Below are positions 37,279-49,345 of a stretch of DNA of 64,000 nt, piece by piece. Both the position numbers and the translations under genes were made by a program. Within the stretch, counting starts at the first letter, position 1, and every line of letters begins with the position of its first letter. The notes under the pieces are model-generated. The model made no database searches. It worked only from the letters and a program-made list of their open reading frames with translations, and was not told the origin of the DNA. Source of the DNA: Ursus arctos. Its lineage: Eukaryota; Chordata; Mammalia; Carnivora; Ursidae. The stretch is from NCBI RefSeq assembly GCF_023065955.2, contig NW_026622874.1:11638001-11702000 (forward strand). The letters are read 5' to 3'.

Positions 37279-37879
37279 CTTTATTTTATGTTCCTGTCCA
37301 GTCTTAAGATTTGTGTACAAATAGATTTGACTATTGTGTTAGTTGTTCAGGACTGTTTTGGGAAACATTAATTGCACAAGAGAGACTTCTAGACACCAGA
37401 CATCAGGATCTGTGGCTATGTCCTATGAAATCTATTACTTGTAAAATGTGCAAATCTGATTGGTTGTCTTATTTAACAATTTGTTGCCCTGGCAACATAT
37501 CCAAATGGACGTGTCTTTTTTTGATTAAACTTATAAATGCATCTGAGGTTTATTTGTCGAGGTAGAAAAGGATTATACATTTTTTAAAAATCCATGACTC
37601 TGTTGTGTTCTTTATTTAAATAAAATTGGGAGGGTTTTGTCTCATTTAGAATGAACAATCCCGTGTCTCCTCTTGGTTTACCCTCTCATTTTGATATAGC
37701 ACATTTTTTAGTATCTTCCTCTAAAATGGTTCATGGTAATTTTGGGTGCCTTCTTCCACGTCAAAAAAATCCTTCCTATACTTCATAATTTATAGGTGGG
37801 CTGAGTATGAGCATTTTAGTATTGAAATAATTTTTTTCTCAGAATTTTGAAAATCTTCTATTTTGTCTTCTAGCTGTCA
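37279..37879. other. unassigned intergenic DNA
   Basis: No gene or nameable repeat. The open frame at 37311-37565 has no recognised domain. Confidence 0.45.
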
Positions 37880-38560
37880 CTGCTACCATTCCCAGGTCCA
37901 GTGATGATGGTCTGACCTACCGTCATCTCTCACCTGGCATACTGTAGAACCCTCCTAACCGGTCTCCCCCTTCCCTCTTGCCTTGCCTATTCTCCACATA
38001 GCAGCAGGGTGAGCCTTTTAAAAAAGAAGGCAGGAATGAGATTCTCCAGTCAAAACCTTTCGTGACTGCCCACCTCACTCAAAGTACTGCCGATGTCTTT
38101 CAAGGCCCTGTTCTCTGTTTTCATCTCTAAGTTCTTCCCCCATGTTCACTCCGCTCTGGGCATGCTGGACCCCTAGCTGTTCCACAGACATGGCAGGTAT
38201 GCTAATGTCTTAGCGACTTCGCACTGGCTGCCCTTGGCCAGGAAGGATGTTTACCCAGACTCTGCAAGGTGGATGTCTTCACCTCTTCCAGTCTTTGCAT
38301 AAAACACACCTTCTCAAAGAGGACTATCCTGATTATTGTGTGTAAAACTACAGCTATTTTACTCTCTTCTCATTCTCATTTCCTCTTATCCTGCTTTATT
38401 TTTTCTTGTTCCGTGGTGCTTGTTGGGTTCGCACAAGCTGTATTATTTACTTTCATATTTTGTCTATTATTTAAACTCTAGGAGGGCAGAGCGTTTTGTC
38501 CACCTGCCTGGTACATAGTTAGTGCACCATAAATGTCATTTGAGTGAATAAATGGGGAAG
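37880..38560 (+). repeat. long L2, plus strand
   Basis: Extended L2 3' copy. The order 'tctccccttccct'-like stretch, 'caaggccctgttctctg', 'cttcgcactggctgccc', 'cttctcaaagaggactatcc', 'aactctaggagggcagagcg' and 'cctggtacatagttagtgca' is conserved. The frames at 38269-38518 are within it. Confidence 0.85.
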
Positions 38561-38984
38561 TGATTATTATATCCTTCTTCTGTGTAATATGACAGAAGCC
38601 CTTAATTTTGGTAATATTTCTGAGGCAAAGGCTATGTACACAATCAAACTTCTTTCAACTTTACTACTTTTATTTCTTTTCCATATTGTAGATTGGATAA
38701 ACTTCCCAAAATGTGAAACTGGTCATGTCAGCCCCATCTCTACCTTTCTTCCTCCCTGCCTAAAGTGTCCCCAAAAGCTTTCCACATTTTTAGAATTAAG
38801 ACAGAATTCTTTGACATGGTTTTTAAAGCTCTGCATAGATTGCTTCTTGCCTGAGCCAGAGGATTTTTGCATAAGCTGTTCCCTCTTCTAGGAATGCTCT
38901 TCCCTCCTTTCTTTGCTAAATTGCCCCTGGATCAAAGCCACATTTTAACCAAGGGGGAAGAGAACCTGGAAATAGAACCAGGCA

Positions 38985-39320
38985 AGGGGCTTGAGCTCCT
39001 TTGATTCATTGGGGAGTAAGCATATACAATTTTAAAGTTTCAGAAATGCAGGATAAATAAATTCTGGAAAGCTAGTGTACATAGCAGGGGAACAGTAGTT
39101 AATAACACTGTATTGTATACTCGAGATTTGCTAAGCGTAGATCTTAACTAGTCTCACCAAATAAATAAATAGATAAATAAATAAGGTAATTATGTGACGT
39201 GATGGATAAACATTTCACAATGTATAGATACATCAAAACATCATGTGGTACACCTTAAATATATACAACTTTTATTTGTCCATTGTACCTCAGTAAGCTT
39301 GGGGAGGAAAAAGAGCAACC
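38985..39320 (+). repeat. L1M 3' end, plus strand
   Basis: 'tagttaataacactgtattg', 'caaataaataaatagataaa', 'catcaaaacatcatgtggta' and 'caccttaaatatatacaact' are the characteristic 3' UTR end of older mammalian L1, finishing in an A-rich run. Confidence 0.88.
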
Positions 39321-39409
39321 CATTCATACTACTGCTTTTAATATCTCTTATCCTAGTCTTAACAGCTATGAAGTCAATGAGTTATGTCATTTCTAGTCAT
39401 TTTCACTCC

Positions 39410-39520
39410 TTTTTTAAAAAATTTATTTTTAAGTAATCTCTATGCCCAATGTGGGACTTGAACTCACAACCTTGAGATCAGGAGAGACATACTCTACTGA
39501 CTGAGCCCGCCAGGCACCCT
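39410..39520 (-). repeat. short Can-SINE, minus strand
   Basis: TTAAGTAATCTCTATGCCCA, 'cttgaactcacaaccttgag' and a GAGCCCGCCAGGCACC end. This is the compact tRNA-Lys-like SINE type that lacks the purine-rich body. Confidence 0.88.
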
Positions 39521-39870
39521 CAATTTCACTGCAAAGGAGGGCAGCCATCTTTCTCTCCAATTATGTAGCTAGTTAAGTCCCACTTATTTCTCAGAGCTCA
39601 ACTCAAGGGTGAATTTCCCAGGGCAAGGTTCTCTGAGTAGAACACATCCACCTCTGATGGGCTCTCATGGCATGCGTGTCTCTCCTTCTTGGCACTCATC
39701 ATAAAGACATGCTTTCATGTGTCTATGATTATCTGGCTAATTCCTATTGTCCCCACTAGGCTGTAAACTTCATGAGAGTAACGGATTGAGATTAGGTTTG
39801 TTCACTACTTGACCCTTAATGCCATGTACAGTGTCGGGATCATGGTAGGTGATCAAAACTTATTTTTTTA

Positions 39871-42099
39871 AATGAATACATAGGTGTAGAATGAGGTATT
39901 TAGACACCAACTTTCATTCTATATTAGATCTTCTCCAACCACCAATGTTCCATGCTTCCCCCAAACTATAGGTTTTCTAAGCTGTAGGGTTTCCTCCCTC
40001 TCCTTCAGGCGATACTCGGTAAAGTCTATAAAGTCCTAGCTGATCTGCACACCTGTTCTGCTGCTGGCCCTCCTTCTGTTAATGGCTGCTTTGTGTGCCT
40101 CGTCAAATCTGGAATCTTGATTTCAATCATTGTAGTGAATATTAACATTAAGATTAAAATTACTATCAATTTTATATTACTTTGGTCTCACGTTGGTTAA
40201 TGCTGATTTTAAGTGTGGTTCTAGAGTTGCCCTACTTAAGAACTACCGATCTTCATGGTTTCCTAAAAACGTGTATATCCTAATTTTTAAAAATATTTGG
40301 TAAAGCTGTTCTGAGTACATACAGAACTTTCACACCCCTCAAAAAACCTACAATGACTTTCAGGCCTTGATCAAACCTCCAGAATCCAGATATAAGAAGT
40401 GTGGGAGATGAGGAGAGGAACAGGGAATGAGTGATGGAAAACTAGAAAAAGCAAGGAGCGGACAGCGTGGATAAGTGAATTGCCGCCAGGAATTTTTTTG
40501 CACCAGGTTTCTAATCCTTGTTCTATAGAATATGTGGAAGTGTAAAAAGACCTTCTAGCCAAAAACATTTGGTTTCAAGATTCATTTTCGTTTTGAGAGG
40601 GAAGAATTCTCTGTATAATGATTATTTTACTGGCCTCGTCGGTAAATCTGGGAGTTGTTTTTCTACCACAGGTGATGGATTTGCTGTGCTATAGCCCTCA
40701 TCTGTTACTCGGTCCCACCACTGGCAGCTTTTACAGATTTATAAAAGGGATGAGTCAATTAGGAATCCAGCCTGCAGTTATAAAATGGAACAAAAGTTAG
40801 AAGGTTTAATTTGGCTTCAAACGCAAGTCTGCCTCGCTTATTCTCTAGATACCCTGGATGTACACATGCGAATGCTAATAGACACGCTATTTTAAATGAC
40901 ATCCCTGAACCCGTCGACATTCCCAACTGCACAAAATATACTTGCTGGCCAAAGCACTATTAACATCAGCCTGGAAAAATGACCCAAGGGAGTCAAGTAG
41001 TTTATGACTTCGGTTGTCACTAGATATTTAATTCATCCAAAGTACCTTTATAACTGGAATGATAGGAGCTTTCACAGGGATCCCAGAGATCTTGATAGAT
41101 GCACCAGGAACAACGGAGGGACAGCTTTTCAGCGTCACTCCATTTTTGTCTGGCTTTCATCAGACAGCCAGAGCTGTTGTAGAGTGGTCTACTGAGTCTG
41201 TGCAGAGAACGGCCAGGCAGTGAAGCTGCAGGGCTCACCCTGGCCTCATGTCGGCCTTTCACGCGAATGTTTCTGCGATGCATACCGTTGAATTGCTGAT
41301 GTCACCTGTAATCAGAATTTATACAATCATTCTTTTGGACATGGTGGAACGAAAACAAATGTGTTCTATCCTTAATATCAGTCAAAAGACAACTTTAGGT
41401 AAAAACAAAAGGAAAAGCAAAACATACTTGGTCTAAGAAGTTACTCTGTGTGAAAAGGGAAGACTGTCCAACACATGTATAAATCATGGCGACTTCTCTC
41501 TGCAGTAAGCACTTTTTCCCCTCAGAATTATCATTTTGTAATCAGAAAAGCCCTAGAGTTTAAAGTATGCCTTGTACAAATGTCACTTCCAAGCTTCAGT
41601 GCTAATCCAGAGGAAATATTATCCTAGTGGTCTCCAAGGCCCAATGTCTAGGTGTTGGATACATGATAAACTTACATGGAGCTTTCTTAGTGAGATATAG
41701 TCCTCCAGAGGATTGAATTTTTCAAGGCTTAGTACAACTCAACCCCTTAAATAAGATTTAAGCTTCCCTTGTCAGGTTCTTTTAAGAGCTTTTTAAATTT
41801 TTTTTATTTGCTGCTTTGACCAGGTTCTAATCCCTAGTCCCCAGTGACAACCTTTGGCCATCTCAACTATTTCGTGTCTGCTTTCCCAGGGCCGGGTACA
41901 GCTTGCACAACTGGTGATATTTTTTTTTCCTCTCCCAGAGAAGAGCCTCATTAAAATAATTTGAGATGGAAAATTGTAACAATGAGATTGTCTCGATACT
42001 TTACTGATAATATAGCAGATTTTTTTTTTTTACGATTTTTTCCCATTTTATAAACAGCTCTCTTGAATGGAGTAAATCATGACAGACTACTAGGTATTG
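39871..42099. other. quiet, repeat-poor stretch upstream of NTMT2
   Basis: About 2.2 kb in which I recognise no repeat. The plus-strand frame at 40618-40800 and the overlapping minus frame at 41020-41283 have no recognised domain. Absence of repeats in such a repeat-rich window makes conserved regulatory DNA possible, but nothing in the sequence proves it. Confidence 0.4.
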
Positions 42100-42232
42100 G
42101 AAAGAAAGAATGGGTCTACCAGTTTGTACCTGAATCTTGGACTTCCCAGCCTCCAGAACTGTGAGAAATAAATGTCTATGTTTAAGCTACCCATTCTATG
42201 GTTTTTTTTTACAGCAGCATGACAACAATTAT
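42100..42232 (-). repeat. MLT1-type LTR end, minus strand
   Basis: 'cttggacttcccagcctcca', 'gaactgtgagaaataaatg' and 'ttacagcagcatgacaac' are the reverse-complement start of an MLT1-like LTR. Confidence 0.7.
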
Positions 42233-42357
42233 GAATTTTAAATACTTTCTTGTGCTTAAAAATAATGGGGAAATTTCAAGGCCCCAGAAACAAGATGGGG
42301 ACTCAAAGTGAGAATGAAAAGTTGGAGCTGATACCATTGCATTTCATGGAATTAGCT

Positions 42358-42358
42358 G

Positions 42359-42414
<56 letters not shown>

Positions 42415-42646
42415 AAATGTGTATATATATACATGTTTTCTGAGGAAGGCAGCAGAGCAATGAAGGTAGGGAAGAGTTCCTCACTGTATTTGTATAACTG
42501 TCTAATTCTTAAGAAAATATATATATATATATTATATATATATAAATGTGTATATATATACATGTTTTCTGAGGAAGGCAGCAGAGCAATGAAGGTAGGG
42601 AAGAGTTCCTCACTGTATTTGTATAACTGTCTAATTCTTAAGAAAA
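42358..42646. repeat. AT microsatellite with a 129-bp tandem duplication
   Basis: (TA)n tracts lead into a 129-bp unit present twice head to tail (about 42389-42517 and 42518-42646). The non-AT part of the unit is identical in both copies by eye. It begins ATGTTTTCTGAGGAAGGCAG and ends CTAATTCTTAAGAAAA. The 134-codon frame at 42250-42654 is only this repeat, as is the minus one at 42303-42563. Confidence 0.95.
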
Positions 42647-42719
42647 GAAAATAATCTGAAGCTTACATGGTATACTACATTTGATAACATTAGATGGTAA
42701 CACGAATGCTTGTTTTAGT

Positions 42720-42741
42720 CCAGAGAGAGAGAGAGAGAGAA
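42720..42741. repeat. (GA)n microsatellite
   Basis: About ten perfect GA units. Confidence 0.95.
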
Positions 42742-43184
42742 TATTCCATTTTGGATTAAAATAATTTTGTGGATGGGGCAGCATATTCTTTTCAGTACTT
42801 AGGGCGCCTAAAAATTTACATCTGGTCCTGACCTATGCTTAGTTTCAGAGACTAGTTTAAACAAAATGCTTAACCCCAAACCTAGTTTGCTAAATGCACA
42901 ATGGATAAGTATGGAGGCTCATATACTTATGAAAACATTGCTGAGTAGAAAGCCAGGGGCAAATTAAGTAGGAGCCAGGCTATCAGGTAGAAGGGAGGTA
43001 TGATGAACGGAGGGGTTGGGAGCACAGCGCTGTTTTCAAAGTTGTCTACACAGAAGTCTCATATATAAAAATTAAAGTGTGCTCTTCTGGCCCATGAGAG
43101 GGTGGGGAGGCCAGAGTCCACTTGCTTGTCCACCTCAACATGCTCAGTCCCTAATCTTTTTTTTTCTTTCACTTCTGGGTCAAA

Positions 43185-43312
43185 GCTTTTATTTTATTTT
43201 ATTTTTTAATTATCATGTTATGTTAGTCACTGTACCTCATTCGTTCTTGATGTAGTGTTCCATGTTTCATTGTGTATAACACCCAGGGCTCCATGCATTA
43301 CATTCCAATCCA
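43185..43312 (-). repeat. L1 3' tail, minus strand
   Basis: A TTTTATTTTATTTTATTTT start, 'catgttatgttagtcactgt' and 'aacacccagggctccatgca'. Strongly 5'-truncated, of the same subfamily as the tail at 32722-32858. Confidence 0.85.
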
Positions 43313-44689
43313 CATTTCAACTTCTCCCTCAACTTGCTTTCCTCCTGAAAAGGGAAATGAGGGCTGGAAACTGAAATATCAGGATATCAATCTGAGACTT
43401 CATCATACTTATTAACTCTGCTAATTTAACAAAGATGAAGGAAAGAAGTATAATTTCATTTTATTATATTGATAATTATCTAATATTTTTTGGTTAAGGA
43501 AAATGTGCAAAGAATAATTTGCCTAGATACTGTTCTATACACTTTTACCTACCCAAAGTCCTATCGAAATATGAAATTATGGAAAATATGTGAAATCAAG
43601 CTTCATGATATTTTAAAGGAGAGTTTGATAAGAAGTTGAATGTTCTATAATTTTTATTATCTATAATACAATAATATATATCATTTTTATATAATGTTTT
43701 ATGGTTTTATAATTTATACTTTCTTCAACCAACATTAAGTGAGGGAAAGGAGAAAAGTACGCACACACGCACCAAACAGATGCTTTAGGCAGAGACATTA
43801 TTCCCTTTATTAAAGATGTGAATATGTATTTTTTTAAAATTTAAATGCTTGGAGAATCAACCTAATGAGAACTAGGCAGCCCAGTTGAATTCTTCTACTC
43901 CTCAGTAAGACAGGAAGGAGTCCTTCAAGGGCCACTCCAGCCTTTCCGTCTGTTAAATTGAATGACTTGACCCGAAAACTATGGGTTTAAGTATTTCTTC
44001 AGCTGCAAAGGGTCACTTACCTCAAACCCCATTTTAATTTAATAAGGAATGTGAAGTTTAAACCTGACTGCTAACCTTGAATTTAGTTGGTTTATATACC
44101 CAACAGACAGCCTTTCTGTACTCTATGAAGCTTATGGTGGATGAAAATAGTCATCGAAAACTTGACTCTTGTACCATATATTCCAATCACGTATGAGGTA
44201 ATGGACTTTGATAATGACTTCCAAATTATAATCAGGGGTAATCTTGATTGGGCGCCCGTTCCTTAAACAAACAGGATAAAGGAAGAGGCAAATATTCCAT
44301 ACGAAGTTGGACCAGGATAGGGTGTAGTGAGGCCTTGATGGTCAGTGTGAGTTGCTCATTTTTTATGAACTATTTTTCATACTCCTGTCTCATTCTAGCT
44401 TAAAGTCTACTTCCACGCCCACTTTAGCAGAAAGATGCATAGAGTTTATCAAGCAGAATTACTTATTCCGTATTCTCATCATTGTCAGTAAAGCCTGTAT
44501 ACGAGAATATACGTTGATGATTTTATCCTAAATTTATTTTCACTGATTTGGGGTTATGATTTGAGCCTTCTAAATCTACCTCTCTGGGTTGCAATTGGGA
44601 ATCCTCCTTCAGGTGCTTTTATCTGAGCCTTGTTTTAGCCACCAATCTATATATATTCTTCTTAATCTTTTTTTCTATGGAATTGTTTG
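43313..44689. other. unassigned intergenic DNA
   Basis: AT-rich with no gene or clear repeat. (AC)-like 'acgcacacacgcacc' lies near 43759. Confidence 0.5.
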
Positions 44690-45480
44690 TATTGTTCTTA
44701 TTTTTTTGTAGGAACTATTTATTCAGTATACAAATTTGTATTGATTATTGATGCTCTAAATATTATCTTTTTGTTAGCTGATTTTTCACTTTCTTTTGGT
44801 TTCTTTTGATGACTAGAAGTTCATTATTCAAATATTAATTTAGTTAAATTAATTAACTCTTTTCCTTTATCTTTTTAAAAAGATTTTATTTATTTATTTG
44901 AGAGAGAGAGAGAGAGCATGAGTAGGGGAGGGGCAGAAAGAGAAGCAGACTCCCCGCTGAGCAGGGAGCCCATGGGGCTCGCTCCATCTCAGGACCCCTG
45001 GATCATGACCTGAACCAAAGGGCAGATGCTTAACTGACTGAGCCACCCAGGCACCCCGTATAGTTTTTGCTTTTGCATCTTAAAAAAGGTATTATTTTTT
45101 TTACCCTAGTATCATAAATACGTTTTCCTGTAACTTGTTCAAAGAGTTTTAGAATTGTGCTTTCCACACTGAAGTCTTCAATCTACCTAAAGCTGGTTTG
45201 TGCAGAATGTGAGGTAGGGACCCAATTGTACCAACATAAGGACTCCTATTGAAAATACCTTTCTTTTTTGCAAAACTATCTCTGTCTTATATCAACAACT
45301 TACTATATATGAATAGATTTGTTTGGGAGCTCTATCCTGTTTTGGCAAGCTTTTTACCTATTCCTGTGCTAATAGCACACTGTCTTAATTTTCTTTTTCT
45401 GAAGTAGATTTTTTAGGTTAATTTTTCAGTGAGTGCCTACGAATGGTAAATCCAATCTTGATCTGAAAATATCTTTATTT
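44690..45480 (-). repeat. ancient L1 ORF2 region, minus strand, SINE-split
   Basis: The right half has the order 'gtgaggtagggacccaattg', 'aacataaggactcctattg' and 'ctatcctgttttggcaag', as in minus-strand old L1 ORF2. The left half is weaker. No frames survive. Confidence 0.5.
44873..45057 (-). repeat. Can-SINE, minus strand
   Basis: AAAAAGATTTTATTTATTTA, GAGAGAGAGAGAGAGCATGA, 'catgacctgaaccaaagg' and a GAGCCACCCAGGCACCCC end. Confidence 0.95.
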
Positions 45481-46561
45481 AATCCTCTTTGTTGAATTGT
45501 CAGTTTCAAGTATTATGGAATTTTAATTTGATAGTCAGTTTACATTTAGTGGAATCTCCCAAATATTTAGCTTATCATACTACTGAGTGAATATGTTTTC
45601 TATAAATTTTTCCTTCATCTTTTTTACTTCTGCGTCTCTCTTCATGATCCCTTGAGAAAAGGCAAACCAACCTGAATAAATTCAGAGTTCCCACCTTCTC
45701 TTGCTACCGTCCTGTTTCTTTCATCTACATTCATTGCTTTCCTTTCCTGCCTAGAAATTAAATGCCTGTGGTAGACTGAAGATCTAGAACTTAACTTCAC
45801 TCGCTGTGTGTGAGGGGTGTGAGGTGGTAACAAATAGAGCATTTCAGCTGGGAAGGAAAAATTATTTGCATAAGGAAACAAATGCAATGAGCCAGAAACT
45901 AGCGCAAGCTATACCAGTATGAGAAGTAGTCACAAAATCTAACGTGACTCACAGAGATAAACAAAAGCTGACAAAGACATTTTGTATAAACCAATCAATC
46001 TTTCATTTCCCCTCAGGAATTATGGGTCTGAAATATAGAAGTCTTAGAGCATTTAATAATCCTTCTCCAAACACAAGCAATTAATGTCCGTTTTGTAGTG
46101 AAAGAAATTAGTTCTTTATGTAAAAACGGAGAAACTTGCCAATATCCATTGCCAAATAAAGAATATTGGATAGCTGAGGTCAGTGACTCTCTCCTAGGAC
46201 CAAACATCCCAACCTTTTCAGCATATGAAAGGTCATATGTTGAGGTTAAGGACCTGCCTCCTATTAGATGTATTGACAAGCGCAAGTAACAAAGGAGCAT
46301 CCCTTAGTTTTCTTCTGCTGCTGCTTAGTTTTCCTTACAGCAATAGAAAATTCTGAAGGATAGATGAATGAGCTCTAATAGCACATTTCATTTGGCTTTC
46401 TTTTCTTTTCAACTTTGAAATGCATCCAGTACAAATAACTTTCTGGGTAGGTGGTGAAAGTTTACGGTAAGAAGCAGCGTCACATTGAAAATAACCCAAG
46501 AAGAGCCATATAGACAAAGTATTTTCTGGACCTATAACTTACCAACTTTCTCCCAAAGATT
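45481..46561. other. unassigned intergenic DNA
   Basis: No gene recognised. Opposed frames at 46013-46300 (minus) and 46098-46289 (plus) have no known domain and no splice context. Confidence 0.5.
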
Positions 46562-46810
46562 ATAGTGTTTATTGAACATATACTGTGTGCCAGGCACTGT
46601 GGTGTTTTACATGGAGTATATTTAGTCCTCACAACAATTATATGAGATCTATACTATTATCATTATCCTCATATTACCGAAGAGGGAAGAGAGGCTCAGG
46701 GACTAAGAATTTGTTAACGTTACCCAGTACATAAGTGGTAGAAATGAGTTTCTAACTTACTCAAATCTGTTTCAGTGAAGAGCCTTTCTTCTTAACACCA
46801 CGAAATGCTC
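46562..46810 (-). repeat. MIR SINE, minus strand
   Basis: 'tgtgtgccaggcactgtgg', 'tagtcctcacaacaattata', 'agagaggctcagggacta' and 'aagagcctttcttcttaac' show a near-complete MIR. Confidence 0.9.
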
Positions 46811-47335
46811 ACTTGGTTTCCCTGTTACGTTTGGTCTCATCTACTTTACCTCCATCCTCGGGAGAGTTGAGTATAAATGCGGTAGGATGGTATCTGTGTC
46901 AGATGAGACTCATGTTGCCAGCACAGAAAACCCAACTGAAGCTGGCAATAACAGCAACAGATTTAGATAACGTACCAGCTTCCAAATGAAAAACGGGACC
47001 TGAGAGACACTGTATTGATTGGCTCAGGACGGGGTGTTTTACCCTTCCATGAACCACACACTGCAGCGAGGGGAAAATGGATAACTTGGATTGCAATTTG
47101 GGCAATTCCTGAAGCCCGGGATGGGAGCAAGTGCATCAAAATTGAAAGGCTGCCCCTTGAGGTGGACTGAGGGAAAATGGGAAAACAGAAGCATAGGAAA
47201 ACGAAGGAAAGTAAGTCAGAGTCAAACAAATGGAATCCTTACTTCCTTGCCCGGTAAGGTTAGCATGTAAATGAAACGTAAAGAAAGATCATGGTCAGAT
47301 CCCACATCTTAGAAAACTTCCACTGACGATATGTC
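46811..47335. other. unassigned intergenic DNA
   Basis: No gene. The minus frames at 46899-47229 overlap each other and lack a known domain. An old LTR or DNA element is possible but not identified. Confidence 0.4.
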
Positions 47336-47339
47336 AATT

Positions 47340-47825
47340 AGCTATCTGTCGCTGTATTGAAACAAATCATTCCAAAATCAGGAGCTTAAGAGAAGAGACG
47401 TTTGTTTCTGTAGGTCAGTAACTTGGGCATAGCTTAGCTGACTCAGGGATTTTTGCCTAGTTGGCTGGGGGGAAGATCTTCCAAGCTAGCTCGGGATTGT
47501 TCGTAGAATCTCGTTCCTCCTGTTGCACTCCAGCCCTGTTGCACTGAGATAGTTTCCTTGCCATGTGGGCCTCTCCATAGGCCAGCTCACAGCAGGCACT
47601 GGCTTCCTTCAGAGCGAGCAAGCAACAGAGCAAAAGAAAATGTCCAAGATAGTCTTTTTATAACCTAATCTTGGAAGTGACACCCTGTCATGTCTGCTAT
47701 ATTTTATTCTTTAGAAGTGAGTCAATAAGGCTACCCCACTTTTAGGAAAGAGGATTACACAAAGGTGTGAATATCAAGCAGGAGTAGGGGATATTTAGGG
47801 GTCATCTTAGATACTGCCTACCATA
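47340..47825 (+). repeat. MLT1-related LTR, plus strand
   Basis: 'ctgtaggtcagtaacttggg', 'catagcttagctgactcagg', 'ccatgtgggcctctccatag', 'taacctaatcttggaagtga' and an end near 'gatactgcctacca' match the MaLR LTR layout. Confidence 0.7.
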
Positions 47826-49167
47826 ATGTATGCATTGGTGCATCTATGGGTGTGTGTCTACGTTTGGAGTGAGCGGGTGGTCTGGGGTCACACATAATAT
47901 GGGTCCAATAGAGTATTTTAATTTCTTATGGACTTTCCTGTTAGGGACATTAGAGGGTTAAAATGGTAGTCATGCTTCCTATAGGAAACAGATGGCATTT
48001 GCGAGTTGAGAGTTTGAGCTGGTTTAATAAAAGGACTATTTACAAAGGCGGAGGTAGGTATAGCAAAATGGCAAGGAATGGTGCATTCCAGGGCTTGTGA
48101 CAGCCTGACACATCATTACCCGGAGGACTGAAGCAGTAAGGGAGGGAGCAGTTATCAGAAATAGGACAGGATATCTGTATGAGAAGACGCCAGACAGGTG
48201 TTATGACTTTCCACCAAAGGAAGCAGTCAGCCTATGGCATCTCCACAGAGAAAGTGCCAGGGGAATAAATATACCAGCACACTCTCCCCCAGTCTCTTGC
48301 TGGCACTACCCCTTGGCTGAATCCAACTAGAACCAGGAAGGCAAGGGAGTCTGCTGGTGCTGTCAACACAGGTCAGCCTCCGGGGTCCACAGTATGTGGG
48401 AAGAGTGGAGAATGGATCCAGATGGACTATCAGAAGTACAGAAACCAAGTGAGTACTTATGAGGAAAATCATCCCCATGACAGAGAGGAAGAAACACGCT
48501 TACACGATGAGGTATTGTTTAGAGCAAGCTAGATGGAAGGGTTTGGTTTGCTGGGAGAGATGGGTATTTAACATCAAAACAGGCTTTCATATAATTGTGT
48601 CTCTTGAAGAATCCTTGAAAATGGGAAACATGTATCCACCCCTGTGAAATGATCTGGGCAAGATTGCGCTGATGAGAGGAGCCTGGTGGGCTAGGATGAC
48701 TTTGAAGGGTCCTTGTAACACGAGGATTCTGTGTTCCAGGAGGAGTAATGGAAATCAGGAAACAGAATCTCCTGCAATATATTCCCCACACTTTGAAATG
48801 GAAATTAGGCTCTTCCAATTTAGGAATCAAATTTAAGCAAAAAGGGTGTTCGCGGCTTGTGCTCCTCCCTGTTTGAAGTGGCAGCTAAAGAAGGGACGCT
48901 GCTTTTCCTGGGTGAAGCAGGATCTCACTCAGCCTGTTTTCATCTTTACTTAGCACCTGCTGGCTTGGAGTGGTGTCGCCCAAGCAATCAGACATGGGGA
49001 TGTGCCAGGAGCTTGACCTCCCGCGTCTGCTGCCCCTCCCCCACGCCCCATGACAGCCTCTCCTGATATAGGTGGACTGGAGCTGGTTTAAAATGACAGT
49101 CTCAAGTTCGTGTAGGAAGGGAAGGTTAAGTCAAAGAAACAGCCAGGCAAGCTTCCTTTCTCTGTAG
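47826..49167. other. NTMT2 5' flank
   Basis: This holds any promoter or leader exon of NTMT2. No TATA box or CpG island stands out. CG dinucleotides are sparse except around 49020-49045. A T/C-rich stretch ending in CTGTAG at 49153-49167 could be a splice acceptor (listed separately). Frames at 48227-48830 are on the wrong strand or lack domains. Confidence 0.4.
49153..49167 (+). other. possible 3' splice site before the NTMT2 start exon
   Basis: TTCCTTTCTCTGTAG is a strong polypyrimidine-AG match 24 bases before the start codon. If used, the start-codon exon begins at 49168 and an untranslated exon lies upstream. If not, the transcript start must lie nearby. Not decidable from sequence alone. 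Confidence 0.45.
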
Positions 49168-49191
49168 GAATAATTCTCATCCCCCTTCACC

Positions 49192-49345
49192 ATGGCCCAC
49201 TTGGGAGCCCATTTTGCCTTTAGATCCCGCTGGCAGAAGACCGACGATGAACTCTGTCGACATAGCATGTCCTTTATCCTTCACAAAGCCATTCGCAATG
49301 ACTTCTTTCAGAGCTATCTCTACCTGCTGGAAAAAATTCCCCTGG
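49192..49345 (+). CDS. NTMT2: NTMT2 coding exon 1 (N-terminal methyltransferase 2)
   Basis: NTMT2 (METTL11B, NRMT2) is a SAM-dependent methyltransferase. It methylates the alpha-amino group of proteins with an exposed X-Pro-Lys-type N-terminus after Met removal, and is described as chiefly a mono-methylase. This exon gives 51 codons plus one base: MAHLGAHFAFRSRWQKTDDE at the start, then a stretch ending in FFQSYLYLLEKIPL. This is the family-specific N-terminal extension that the paralogue NTMT1 lacks. The start sits in a strong Kozak context (TTCACCATGG). The donor GTAAGT at 49346-49351 follows. The single leftover G pairs with TG of exon 2 to give Val, as expected for this protein. The frame is intact with no stops. 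Only 110 of about 283 residues lie in the window. Confidence 0.95.

Larger units (their letters stand above)
38680..39870 (+). repeat. second L2, plus strand, split by L1 and SINE
   Basis: The 5' part at 38680-38935 ('catgtcagccccatctctac', 'gctgttccctcttctagg') and the 3' part at 39525-39870 ('ctcaactcaagggtgaattt', 'ctaggctgtaaacttcatga') read as one L2. It is interrupted by an L1 3' end (about 38985-39320) and a short SINE (39410-39520). Confidence 0.7.

Noticed and set aside
42250..42654. 134-codon plus-strand frame and the opposite 86-codon frame
   Set aside because: They are (TA)n plus a duplicated 129-bp unit; the IYIYIY composition is a microsatellite artefact.
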